Source of the DNA: Magallana angulata
Lineage: Eukaryota > Mollusca > Bivalvia > Ostreida > Ostreidae
Direction of reading: 5' to 3'
NCBI RefSeq assembly: GCF_025612915.1
Contig: NC_069117.1
Coordinates: 27,415,085 to 27,479,084, forward strand
Length of the DNA: 64,000 bases
Positions 21,938 through 34,125 of the stretch are shown one piece after another. The first letter of the stretch is position 1. The number at the start of each line of letters is the position of its first letter. Under the pieces are notes generated by a model. That model was given only the letters and a program-made list of their open reading frames with translations, was not told the DNA's origin and did not search any database. The position numbers were made by a program, and so were the translations under genes.

Positions 21938-24900
21938 ATGAACAATTCAGGCAAACTCTTCAAGTACATGAACTGTCGTCTAATCCGAGATGGTGACCTA
22001 ATCGAGGATGATCTGTGGGTGAGGGATGGCATTATTGTCAACCCTGAGTATATTTTCTTCTCAGAAAAAGTCACAGCAGATGTGACTGTGGATTGTGATG
22101 GTGCTATTTTGTGTCCTGGATTCATAGATGTTCAAATCAATGGTAATCAAATTCTAGTGCAAATGTATCTTGTGCATAATGTTTATTATTTATTTTCACC
22201 AACCTAAAATTAGTATCCTTATTTAATGCTTGCATATGGATCTGTATGTAAAGATTTTAAGATTATTTGTTGCAGGGGCATTAGGTGTAGATTTTTCAGT
22301 AAATACAGATAACATTGAAGAGGGAGTGGCCAAAGTTGCAAAAGGCATACTGGAGCATGGGGTGACTTCCTTCTGTCCCACCATTGTCACCTCCAGTGAA
22401 AGCACCTACAAACAGGTACATATAAGATTCACTACGCGGACGGTACTACATTTTTAAAATATATTTGCATTCCGATATATAGCCTATTGATGAAATACTG
22501 TAAATCAACTTTTATTTGCTTTTATTGATTTTTGCGAGATTGGCTAGAGCCACATTGTTGTGAATATTTCTCGCTGCATACCAGTATTTGCCATATAGTT
22601 GTAATATAAAAATAAGTGTAGACAAGGCAAGGGCATGGAAGTCGCGCAGCAAACAGTTTATCTCAGGTAATTTGTAAAATTAAGTTGTTACGAATAATAG
22701 TCGGTTTACAGTAATTAAGGTTAGGTTTTTAGATTAATGTAAAATGCTGGCAAGTTTTTGATTACAGGTATGTTAAATTGTTCTTCAGATAGTTTCCAGA
22801 GTAAAGAAGAAGAACGGAAGTAAAGAAGGGGCTGGTGTTCTGGGTAGTTTGCTTTTCACAACTTTTCATTCTGTTTGAAAGATTGAAATCTTAAATAGTG
22901 ATGCAGAACAGGTTTTATGATACTGGTACTTACAGTTAAATACATTAAATTTAGAGGCCTAATCCTTACTCCCCTGGGTCCCCCTTATCTACTTCTATAC
23001 ATATGAATTATTATTTGTGTGGCAGTCATGATTTGTTTATTATGTTTTCCATATAGGTTTGCATCTAGAAGGTCCATTTATAAGTAAGGAAAAGAAAGGA
23101 GCTCACGATGTGAACTTGATTCAGACATTTGACAATGGCATGGTCGATCTAACCAAAATCTATGGAGAAGATCTGACTAATGTTGCCATAGTTACACTGG
23201 CACCTGAGTTGGCCAAATCAGGGGAAGTTATCAAAGAATTGGTCAAAAGAGGGATTAAAGTTTCTGTGGGTGTGTAAGAATACTTTAAATTTATAAATAG
23301 TTCAAAGTTAACATTTCTTACATTTATTCCTAAATAAAGCAGACAAATGAAAATATCCAGGAATTAAAGGGTTAAAGGTCAACAATGTTAAAGGTTCCTG
23401 GTTAATCTTTTTCAAAGATATACAATAGGATTTTCCATATTTGAAAAAAAAAGTTTTTGAATATTAAGTGTACATGTATATGATAGTCGATTTATTGAGT
23501 ACCGGGTATCTCTTATTTGCTGAATAAAAGCCCATCAATAAATGTATAATTTCTGTCACCAACAATTCTAGGATCTGTAAATTTGTTGACACAAAGTTTA
23601 CAAGGTTGTAATACCCTTTGAATCAGAGTTCATTCAATTTCATAATTTCAGGTCACTCCGTAGCAAATTTGATACAAGGAGAGGAAGCAGTACTTCAGGG
23701 AGCAACGTTCATAACACATTTATTTAATGCTATGTTACCAGTAAGTACATGTATATAGATGTCATTTCTTTTGTAATCACTTTGCTACTACTAAGTATGA
23801 GTCATTTTTATTAAAATATTCTACCAGTAACTATACTGAGAGATATATACATGATATAGTCAAACTTTGTTTTCTCGAACTAGATGGGACTGTTTAAAAT
23901 CTTCAAGATATCCGAGTAATTGAGATATTGAGGGTGAAATACTTAAACAATAAGTTGTTGGGACTTACAAATCACTTAAACATATCTGTTGTATTCGAGA
24001 TATCAACATTTGAGATATCGAAGTTCAACTGTAATTTTGATTAAATCATGTTACCAGTCAAAACACTTTTTATTTAACATTTATCACTGTTCAGTGTTAT
24101 ACACAATGTTCGTGCTGTTCTAAATTGTCAACACTATTTACATGTAGTTCCACCATCGTGATCCGGGTCTGATCGGGTTGTTAACCAGTAAAAAAGTTCC
24201 AACAGATGTCCCGTACTATGGTGTCATTTCAGACGGAATCCACACCCATCCAGCGGCTCTTAGGATTGCACACAGGTCATTATCCCCAACAATGCTTGTC
24301 TCTATTATACTTCACACATGCATATTTTAAACAGAGTTATAATTGCACGTGTGATGTCTGTTTCTTTTAATCAGTTCTTATTGTCTTTTTTATTTTTCTT
24401 CATTTTATTTTTAGAAATAATAAATGTTCAATACAAGCACAAAGCTTCAAGCAAGTACCAAATAACCGATAGTTAAAAATATCTGTTTAAGGTGTCCAAG
24501 TAGCGTAGTGGACAATGCACTAACTTTTCACCGCTACGACCCGAGTTCGATCCAAGTGATCGACAGTGGTTGTATGTGATAGGGTATGGTGGTCGCCCGC
24601 TTGGACACATGGGTTCTCTCCGGGTACTCCAGCTTCTTCCCACAACAATGACCCCCTCGCGCTAACATTCGTGCCAATGAGAAATATTAATATAAGTTGT
24701 AGAACTTGTTTATCAATCGTTGTAAAATAAATAAAGTTCATTTTCATTCATTTACATTATCTGTTTATTACTTTTATAAGGGTTGACCCAAAAGGAATGG
24801 TGCTTGTGACGGATGCAATAGCAGGCGCTGGACTTCCTGAGGGAGAACACAGATTTGGGTCGCAGACAATGGAGATCAAGGGTAACCGAGCAGTCATCAA

Positions 24901-26439
24901 GGGAACACAGACACTTTGTGGAAGGTTTGTGTATAGTGGGGGATTGGTCAATGGTCATTTAATAACTTACGTACAAGTGATAAGTTTCTAGCTCCCAAAA
25001 TGTACGAAACCTGTGGAAAAAAAAGGAATTTTAGTGAAAAAACTGTACAAAAACTGTACAATTGCAAAATATTGACACAAAAAAGATACAGTTCATGGTA
25101 TTGCTGTACATTAAAGAATGTAAGTTATATTACAAGTTACAGGCAATTTTTGCAGACTTAAGAATTTCATTTGGAGGTTCATAATCATTGTCTCTTACCA
25201 AAGGGAAATCAGTATTAAACCCACATGGGTTAAACTTATTTAGTAAGACACCTGTCTTTGTCTTAGTCAGATGGTTCTGATTCATGCCTTTCTCCTGGAC
25301 ATTTCTCTCAGGTGATGAAAAAATTACAAGTTTTGATCATGAAAAAGCAAAAGGTTTGATACGATTTAATGATACAGAAATTATCGTCAAACACCGTTCA
25401 CACCTTTACATAGTACGTTTTGTGTACAGTAATCAAGTATAATGCGTTAGACACATGTTGAATGGAAATGTCAATTTCTGGTGACGCTAGAGCAAGAGTT
25501 TAAGAAAAATGGCAGATTCTGAATGTAGTATATAGATTAGAAAACAGTACAATTTGTCATTTTCCCGTAGTGTTTTTGTCCTGGTTGGGCACTGTACATT
25601 TTGCATACAGCCTGTACATATCTGATGTATGAATAACTTAGCTCTCGCATGTTTGCACAATTCACCTGTTATTAACATTTATTAATAGGCTAGCTTAAGA
25701 GAGTTTGGCTTATTAAAAAAAAGTTTGTTTTTCAAACATCATGATTTTTTCATTTTTTGTTACCAGCCCTAAAGAAAGCAAAATCAATTATTGATAAAAT
25801 GAATGCAATAATTAAATGTTATTATAGCATATTTCATATTAATTCACATAGAATGTTGTGGATAAAAAGTTCCATTTTTTTTATTTATGTGTCTTTTTGC
25901 ATTTTTTTTTTTTGGTTACAGTATAGCAACCATGGACATGTGTGTTCAGCATCTCAGAAAATCAACACGTATGTACATTTTATTTTGAATCTTTTCCCTC
26001 TTTGTTTTTTTTTTCAAATTACATATGTATGTATACTGTAAGCTAATTTTCATTAATGTGCTAGAAAATTGCACAATGTTTAATTATTTCTTTACAAACT
26101 AGGCTATTAATGTCTCACTATGTATAACGTAGAGTTAAATTTACAAAAATATTGTCTTCACGAACCATTGTATTCATTTACGAAACTAATTTGTCCAAAA
26201 TAAAAGTTGATTGCAAAATTCTCATTGAGGTCTGTCTCTCTCTCTTTCTGACAGTCTGTGGTACTGTAAGGGCCCTGGAAGCTGCCTCACTCCACCCCGC
26301 CAAACTTCTGGGAATCTCGGACAAGAAGGGAACCCTGAACTTTGACTCTGATGCAGACTTCATTGTGCTGAATGATGACCTGGTAGTCTTGGCAACCTAC
26401 ATAGCTGGGGAATGTGTTTGGAGCAAAGCCAAAATTTGA
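21938..26439 (+). CDS. AMDHD2: N-acetylglucosamine-6-phosphate deacetylase
   Basis: Nine exons: 21938-22142, 22276-22415, 22789-22843, 23057-23269, 23652-23740, 24148-24275, 24781-24924, 25922-25968, 26255-26439. All phases join to 401 codons plus stop, close to the human 409. The enzyme removes acetate from GlcNAc-6-phosphate, giving glucosamine-6-phosphate in cytosolic amino-sugar recycling. Key motifs: [11 protein letters not shown] (start of the amidohydrolase barrel), HLEGPF with the metal-binding Glu near 138, GHS (His near 206), THLFNAM (His near 227), [15 protein letters not shown], and VTDAIAGAG with the catalytic Asp near 288. A 5' UTR intron ends TTCTCTAG at 21931, just ahead of the start. 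A SINE sits in intron 6. Every active-site motif is present, so the gene looks functional. Confidence 0.95.
24490..24752 (+). mobile_element. tRNA-derived SINE in AMDHD2 intron 6
   Basis: The tRNA-like head has an A box (AGCGTAGTGGACAATGC) and B box (GAGTTCGATCC). It is followed by a central segment with TCTCCGGGTACTCCAGC and CCCACAACAATGACCCC, the sort of conserved core shared by several invertebrate SINE families, and an AT-rich tail ending in ATAAATAAAG. It stops about 30 bp before the acceptor of exon 7. Confidence 0.75.
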
Positions 26440-28589
26440 TCATAGAATACTGCACTACTTACAATGTATCTGCTTAAGGATCAGCTTTTGTTCACTGTTG
26501 TACAGTCGCTAGTATGATATGTATCAGGTATTTATAGTTCTAGTCTTTATTATAACCAACACTGCCTATATTTTTATATGAGGTTGATATTTTTTGTTTT
26601 CTATACTCTGTCCCAAGATATCCTCGATTCACATTTTGCTTAAATATTCAATATATGTAAATACCTAAAAAGGGTTCTAACGATGTTCATTAAAAAGTAT
26701 GAATAATTTCCAAGATTTCTCCTTTGAAATGACCCCTCTAGTTTATCAGGTTTCAATACATGGCTAAAAAATGAAATGTCTACAGGGATTTTGTAATGCA
26801 ACAAACCCAGATGATAACGTTGAAAAATTATGCAAGGTATTCTGAGTGACTTCCAAATGGAAAAAAGATGTAAACATTCACTATTATAATCTTTGTTACA
26901 TAAATTAGAAATCAGTTTTAGTTCTTGTGAATTTTTCCAAGTAAAAATTAATAATGTGTGGATGAAATTATCTTGGATATTTTCCCTTTCATTTATTTCA
27001 GTTGCAGTTCTTTCAAAGCTCTGGTGAATTTTTATTAAAAAGCATCCAAAGGTGCTGCATGAATATTGTATAACCAGCAATTTTCGCTTTTTTTATGATC
27101 ACTTTTAAATTGCAAATTATTGAGTACGCAGAAATCATATCCTGTATTATTTTCTATATGAAACTTTTCAAACCGCAAAAAAAAAAACCTGACGCAAATT
27201 AAAAATCTTACACATTTCACCCATTTTTGCAAATTTTGCGACACACGAAAAAAACTAATAATCTTCGGTGATTTTTTTTAAAAGTTTAAAATTTTGCAGG
27301 GCTGTATCTTAAATATTGATGTGGAATGAATCATCACATTAAGCAAGATGTAATTATACATGAAGACAGTCTTTACCAATCTCAAATTCATGGATTAAGA
27401 AGTTATAAATGTAATGTATATATTAACATGTAATATAATGATTTTTTTTTTGTTATATAGTGAAAAAGGTATTTTTATTAATATTTACATAGATATTTAC
27501 ATTTGTTTTATTATTATAGTGTTTAAAAAGTGCTATATGTATTTTGCATTGTGTACAACTGTATAAGATTGTTCCATGTAGCAGTTATTGTTCGTCATTT
27601 AACTTCTGTGGAAAACTCTCTTGAGCATGATTTTTTCAAAAGCTGTAAAGTAGCTATTTGTTTTTATTTATTAAACAGTCCCTAAACACTTGATTAAATG
27701 TAGTACAGGGATGCAAGTACAGTGTATATATGATTCAGAATTTTAATTTTAAAATGTACATGTACTTACATATACACAAACCTATTAGAATGTCATAAAA
27801 AGCTAGTGATAGTTGCATTGACAAATTCAGGGACTTTATTGGGTGTATCAAATGTAAAGACATGAATGATGTGATGCCATATCAAACTGACTTTGTATTT
27901 CTCTGACATTTGAGAAATGTATTGCTCTGGTAACGGGTAAACGAGATGTGTATCTCTGTAAGATAAATGATCTGCAAGATAGATAAAATTATTCTTTTGG
28001 AAACTGTGTAGTTGTACTTGTACATGTATGTGCTAGACGTGGTTTTATCAATAATTATTGTGTTTTGTTTTAAATTTGATTTTATCATGAATTGGCTTGC
28101 TATGCACATATAATTATGTTTAGCTCACATGTCAGCAAAAGAGCTTGATGTATTTTGGTAAATCAAGAGTTTGAATGATATATAAAGAGAAGGCCTAATT
28201 ATATAATTCAATGTATAATTATTATTAAATTACTTGCAAATTATATTTGATACGATATATTCTTGGAATGGATTTGAGAGAGAATAAACATTCCTGATTA
28301 TCCCTGGTTGGATTATTTTTGTTTTTGTATTTTTGGCAGTTTAGTAAGTCTCCAAACAGTTATTGAGAGAGCATCTAGCAAATATATTCAATGTGTCCTA
28401 GTTGCACAATTGTCTTTCTATGTTCTTTTAATGCTGACTGTTATAATGATAATTTAAAGAAATTGTCATTATTACATGTACACAACTTTCCTAGAGAGGG
28501 AAATTTGGAGTTTTCCAGATACTGGAAATTATTGAAGAATGTACAATTACTAATAAATACTAGACTTTGACCCGTGCGTGCACCAGTTG
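26440..28589. other. AMDHD2 3' region with inverted MITE copy 2 (26600-27060)
   Basis: Probable 3' UTR and downstream DNA of AMDHD2. 26600-27060 is the inverted partner of the 21372-21834 MITE: CTATACTCTGTCCC opens its left end, and GAATTTTTATTAAAAA near 27030 matches the other end. Several AATAAA-like signals occur, e.g. GAGAATAAACATTCC near 28281. No other gene was found; the 146-codon minus-strand frame at 26640-27080 is repeat. Confidence 0.45.
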
Positions 28590-29660
28590 ACATTGCATAT
28601 CGGACATTTACGAAATAGGTACATCGACACACCGTATTATTGACATTTACATAACAAAGCTATAAGCCTACAATAATACGATTAATTTCACTACACTTTC
28701 TTTAGTTTGAATAATCTTTGTCTCGGAAAAGGCCCTCATAACAGTTGGAATGCCTCCCAATATACCCGTAATGTAGCAGAAAATTGCAGAATCGCTCCGC
28801 GAACGATTTTGAAGAAAATTAATGAATCGAATTCAACACTTTTTCACCAACGTACACGTATTTTCTTTGCTACAGAGACAATACACGGAACGCATTCTAT
28901 TGTAAAACTGGGTCTGTAGGACATTTTTCATTTTACGATAAAACATATTCTATCTTCACTCTCCTAAGAAATAAAATATGTATTTTTTATGCATGTAATC
29001 AAATATTTTTGTCATCACGAAGACAAAAGTAAGTACATAGTTGAAATGTATAATTGTTACTGTATACAGGGAAATATATTCGCCCCCGTTTTGTATTCGC
29101 CCCTTTCGTCATCGTTATCAGCGAGCGAATTAAAAAACCGGGCGAATTCAATGTTCCAAGTTATCTCTTTAGTACACATGCGTGTCTGGGCGAATTTAAG
29201 ACGGGATGTAAGTGTTTGGAAGTGTAGAACGGGGAGAAAATAACTCTGTATACAGTATTTTATACTTTCTCTCATAAGAAATCATTAATATATATGAACA
29301 GAATATATAGCAAATTCCCAATGAAAATTTTCCCGCATTTGTATTATCATTTCGGAGTTTATTCATGCAAATATAATATTGTGGAAACATAAACTAAAGA
29401 TCCTGTTAGCTTGAATGTATTGCGCAGCGTAAGTTTGTAAAATTCAAAAAATTCAGTTGATTTCCGTGATTTTTTTGAAGAATTTTCTTTGATTATGAAT
29501 TAGCGAAGCTTAACTGAGAAAAAAAAAACAAATTGGTAATCTTCAAGTACCAATGATGTTTAAAATATATAAAACAAAAGACAGTATTCTTCCGATTTAT
29601 CAGTATTAAAGACTAAAAATTCGAGTCTATTATTTTAATATAGTAGTATAGATGAAATTT
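28590..29660. repeat. dispersed repeat, copy 2 (inverted to 4880-5700)
   Basis: Reverse complement of the 4.9-5.7 kb repeat: ACATCGACACACCG near 28622, GAATCGCTCCGCGAACGATTTTG near 28790 (key core TCGCTCCG), and the TCTTCCGATTT...AATTCGAGTC blocks near 29590-29630. A different MITE lies inside it at 29061-29256. Confidence 0.6.
29061..29256. mobile_element. MITE with TATACAG...CTGTATA ends
   Basis: Ends TGTATACAGGGAAATA (left) and CTCTGTATACAG (right), with inner TTCGCCCCCGTTTT and AACGGGGAGAAAATA pairing as imperfect inverted repeats. It is absent from the matching position of copy 1 of the dispersed repeat, so it was probably inserted there. Confidence 0.5.
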
Positions 29661-29969
29661 AACCGTATGTGCATATACCGGTACGCTCAATCCCTACCGA
29701 AACAACAACTGCAACATGAACAAAATTTAACATTAAACAATATATCGGAGAATCGGTTCAAAACTAGTTGCCTATTGGATGTAAGTTGCATGGCCGATTG
29801 CGATATCATGCTAATCTTTTAAATAAATGTATCAAAATAATGCTTTTCTTTGGAAAAAAAATCATGGACATATGGAGAGGAATAATATAGACACACAAAA
29901 GTAGAGTATCGTTCTCGGCAATCTCATGTACAGAGTTGCCGTTCGCTACTCATGCTCGGGTCCTGTCAA

Positions 29970-30002
29970 TGACGTCACAATGCCTGACATGTTGTGACGT
30001 CA
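29970..30002. promoter_or_regulatory. two CRE palindromes (TGACGTCA)
   Basis: Perfect TGACGTCA at 29970-29977 and again at 29995-30002, 17 bp apart, each followed by CAA. They lie 50-80 bp upstream of the start codon at 30052. These are the consensus sites for CREB/ATF bZIP factors, and their position suggests a core promoter for the downstream four-exon gene. Confidence 0.55.
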
Positions 30003-30051
30003 CAATCATTGTTCCGATTTGGAAATTGTTTGATATTACTTTGATCAAAAT

Positions 30052-31179
30052 ATGTTCGGTTTCAAATTGTCCCCACTTTTAACCAGGTACTAGTATTTTT
30101 TTTTGCAAAGAATTCTTACGATTCTTTCTTTTCTATTCCTTTAAAATAGCAAAGAGAGTGAAAAAAACCCCGTTTATCTAATTTCAGAGACACAGCTTGT
30201 CAGCTGGTAACGGAAATCGGCAAGACGTGCGGTATAGGCTTAATAGTAAGCAATCGAGAGTGTCTCATTTTATTTTGTATCACTCAAATGATAAAGTTTT
30301 AATAAGTTTGTTGTCCTAGTTTTCTGTATATTTACACAAGCGAAAGTACCTATGGATTATAATATGCAATATTTGTAATGCACCAGTCCTATGGTTTGCT
30401 CTCTCTTTTCAGCCTTCCGTTGTACTCTCTGCAAGCGCCTTAGCTTTGCTGAAAAAGAGGCCTGCAGTAATGGTTAGTTCATGTAATATGTAAAACTTAA
30501 ACGTCTTTGGTACAGCTATGTGTGTATGTGTAGTATCTCACTACATGTATTTCCTAATCACCTCGTCTAAACTTTATAACCATATATACTAAGTAACCGT
30601 ATATTTTCGTCAGATTCTTTTTATATGAAACTAGCAAAATGAAGTAAGCAGACAATAAAACAGAAAACGATCGCTTGATAGTAATATGTACATGGTAAAC
30701 AAATCTGTCAAATTGGATACACGCAAAATTGATTCATTCACTAAAGATCTGTGGCAGGCGTTTACCCACCTCTCCCTACATACATGTACCTCGACCACAG
30801 TCACTTGCCCCTAGAACATTTGGATAGAGAATCAGTTCCCCTTCAAATAATTATTTTAGTGCTGCAAACTACATGTATATATTTCTATAAAAAAAAGTGT
30901 TTATGAGACCAAATGCCTGAGACACCAATCCTATATTATTTAAGATATTTATTTTAATTGATACTTTAGTTTTCTATATCTTTTAAATTTTAGAGATTCC
31001 TCACCGAGACGTGGAGACAGGATGAGGAGGAGGGGAACCCCCTCCACAGATGTGGGTCCCGGGAGTCTCTCTCTCCTACCCCCTCTCGCGAACCTCGCCC
31101 TTCCCCCCAACGGTCTAGCTGCGTTGACGGGGGACTAAACACTGAAGTTCTATTTATAGTGACCTGTTTGCCCCGATAA
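30052..31179 (+). CDS. unrecognised small protein (112 aa, four exons)
   Basis: Exons 30052-30086, 30188-30245, 30413-30472 and 30994-31179 are joined by canonical GT-AG sites in matching phase into one open frame from ATG to TAA. I do not recognise the protein. Residues 13-52 are mildly hydrophobic (GIGLIPSVVLSASALALL) and could be a membrane or packing helix, ending in KKRPAVMRFL. The C-terminal part is polar, rich in Ser, Pro and Arg (ESLSPTPSREPRPSP), and probably disordered. Two CRE sites lie just upstream. A relative of exons 3 and 4, with the shared KRPAVMRFL junction, lies on the opposite strand at 55370-55731, and both neighbour VWC-like genes. It could be non-coding or decaying, but four phase-consistent exons argue for a real gene. 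Confidence 0.5.
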
Positions 31180-31634
31180 TTTTCCATTTTTACGTATAGA
31201 TGTAAGTACACAAGCAGTGAATGTGCATATACTATTATGCTTCTTTACATCAGAACTCTTAATTGATAACGGGAGAATAACAATTTTCCAAACATTTTAG
31301 CAATGAAAACGAAACATTTAAATGTGCAGTAAAGTGTGCTTGATGCTCCTCATATATATTGACTAAATTAGAACAATTTAATTGTAACAGTTTGCCTGGA
31401 GATTACATCGCACTAAACTGGTGGCCGCGGAAATATAAATTGCTCTTATCGTAAAAATGGAAAATGACCAGCTGAACACTTTAAAGATCGAAATTGCAGT
31501 TAGAGGAAATGCTTTACAATGCATCGACAAACAGTTTCCCGTACTTTGTGTGTAAGAGTGGGTTCATATGTCATGTGTTAAGACACTTGACACCACCAAT
31601 ATCAAGCGATGACGAAAGAGTACCAAACTAGGAT

Positions 31635-32205
31635 TAGCTGCAGAACTGTAGCTCTCTGGGAAAAAAAATATTGACAGACCGGAGAGCTACAGGGCCACCC
31701 ATTGAAAAAATTGTATATTTATTGCGCAGAAAAACGTGCACTAGTTTTCGACTGATTTATGTTATTTATACGCAAATTCTGTGAAAACAATTAGTACCAT
31801 TAAATTCTTCATGCAATTTACTACTGATATCGCCTCTTTATTTGCCTCAGACTTTCATCGAAACACGCTACCGACCTCGGAAAATCAAGTATGTTGAATT
31901 TACATTGAGATCGAGAGTTGCCATTTTTACATGTAAACAAAGTGCACCACATGAATTTACGGGACTGGTGATGGAGTTTAAAAGACTATCCGAGGCAAGT
32001 GAACAGACGATATCAGTAGTAAATTGCATGAAGAATTTAATTGTACTAATTGTTTTCACAGAATTTGCGTATAAATAACATAAATCAGTCAAAAACTAGC
32101 GCACGTTTTTCTGCGCAATAAATATACAATTTTTTCAATGGGTGGCCCTGTAGCTCTCTGGTCTGTCAATATTTTTTTTCCCGGAGAGCTACAGTTCTGC
32201 AGCTA
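31635..32205. mobile_element. 571-bp Mutator-like foldback MITE
   Basis: Starts TAGCTGCAG and ends CTGCAGCTA. The inverted arms are about 220 bp each and nearly perfect (31635-31855 against 31985-32205), with an AT-rich 130-bp centre. The 9-bp target duplication AACTAGGAT is present on both sides (31626-31634, 32206-32214). Long arms plus a 9-bp duplication are typical of Mutator-like elements. No transposase. Confidence 0.8.
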
Positions 32206-32214
32206 AACTAGGAT

Positions 32215-34122
32215 GGGCTAGGGGTAGGACAATGCGATGTGGAACCTTGGAACAGAGAGGAACGAAAATATGGAAAATGTATTGTATCAAAATGGAATTG
32301 ACTACGGGAAACACCTGAAAAAATGCAAATAAGACCCTTAGTAACTCAAATACAATAGCTCTTATCTCTGCAGTGCTGATGTATTGATTCTGGAGGATGA
32401 ACATTTAGTCCGTTCCTTTCTTTCTTCTATATATATACTCCAGTCATACATAGAAATTTTCAAAAATTTCCTGTATAACGTTTCAGTAAAGCATTAGCAA
32501 AACTCAGTATTTATCACTTTTATAGTAAATGTAATTAAGTGTTGTTAATACCCAAATTATTTTCACATTCATATTGTAATATTTTAAACTATATTTCTGT
32601 TTGTTATAACTGCTACATGTAACAGTTCCTTAACCCTTTGTTATTTTTTGCCTTATTATTTTTCATAATTTGCAAAAGTTTCCCCCTTCATGTCTATATA
32701 ATAAAAGTTTGTTAAATTGTGTTTATTTTGAAGTGTTGAATGTTTAACGGGAAAATAGGCAGATAAAAAAGGTGAGCGAACGAGGCGGGTAAAATGCCTA
32801 TTATTATATCTCAATATGATTATTCAATATAACGCGACATCTGATTGGTTCGAGACAATCATGTGCCAGGGCAATAAAACTTCACATTTCCATGTCATCG
32901 TCATATTTTTCACCATATCCCACCCCTCGAATTTGCATTCCATGCTTTTGAAAAATTTTGAAGATGAGCATACGGTGTAATTAAATGATTAATTCTATTA
33001 AAAATCGTTTTAAATTCTTTTTATGTGAGAAAACTGACATAGAAAGAAACCGGTAACTAATAATTATGTCACTGCGTTACTATAATTGAAAAATGATTAA
33101 AACCCGATGTATTCTAAATTACCACCTGTCGATCGGTATAATAAACAATTTATTGCATAATTGTGAGGGAAATATGAAGATTCATTTCCCCAGAAAAATC
33201 ACATTTCCTTTCAAAATTTGTGCCAAACGATATATATTGAACAAAACATAATTGATTTTTAACCCATTGAATTGGTTAAATATTTAAAATATGATTTTTA
33301 TTGGCGTATGCGGTAGGAACTCTACCATTATTCTGTTATTCTCTGTCAGTAAATTTGAGTTTTGGGAGAATCACTGCACGCGAAGAGTATTATAATAGTA
33401 TTTATTGACCATCTGCAACATATGTTCAAGTACTTGGCTACAGGATATACTGAATCGAAATTTTATCCTTTAATATTAGCAGGTGTACAGCTGTGCCATA
33501 ATTTTATCACTATTGCAACATATGGCTGGTGTCCTGTTAAGTGGACATTATACTGAGATTGCCGATTAAATTAAACGTAATTTAGAGAAACAAAAGAAAT
33601 TACGTCGCAATAACAGCTTGATATGAAGAGTTGAACTTGCGATCACTCGACGTTTTCGGAAAAATAGTGTATGCATAAAGGCCGTTTTGGTTTGACTCAA
33701 ATACTGCCGTAATTTGTGGATCCTCATTGGAGCAAAATCTGAGCAATTGACCTCTTTGAATTGCAATTAACATCATATTGAGGTACTTACTTTAATATCA
33801 TTGTCCGGTGATACCACGTGCTACAAAAAATCCCAATCAAAAAAAAAAACAAAACTAAAAAACAAACCATTTTTATATAAAAACGGGATTCTCTTGCAGT
33901 CTACCACAGACAAGTTAACTTCCGTTGGTAAGTGACAATTTGACTTTTTTAAGAATTGTTGTTTTTCTTTCAAAAGGGAGAGGAGAATTCTGGTTATAAC
34001 TTTGAACATGTTTTAATTCATATAGATATGCGAGAATATATGAAAATATGTTTTTACATTAGAGGGACTTCGGGCAAGTTTATTAGATCATATAACGTTT
34101 TATGCTGGTATCTATGTTTCAG
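32215..34122. other. intergenic and upstream region of VWC-like gene 1
   Basis: No supported gene. 32740-32900 is somewhat GC-richer (GGTGAGCGAACGAGGCGG). A splice acceptor (GTTTCAG) ends at 34122, so part of this DNA is probably intron and 5' UTR exon of the gene starting at 34126. Short frames at 33362-33556 and others are not supported. Confidence 0.4.
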
Positions 34123-34125
34123 AAA

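Noticed and set aside
26640-27080. 146-codon minus-strand frame
   Set aside because: The same text occurs in the 21.4-kb MITE copy, so it is repeat sequence and not a gene.
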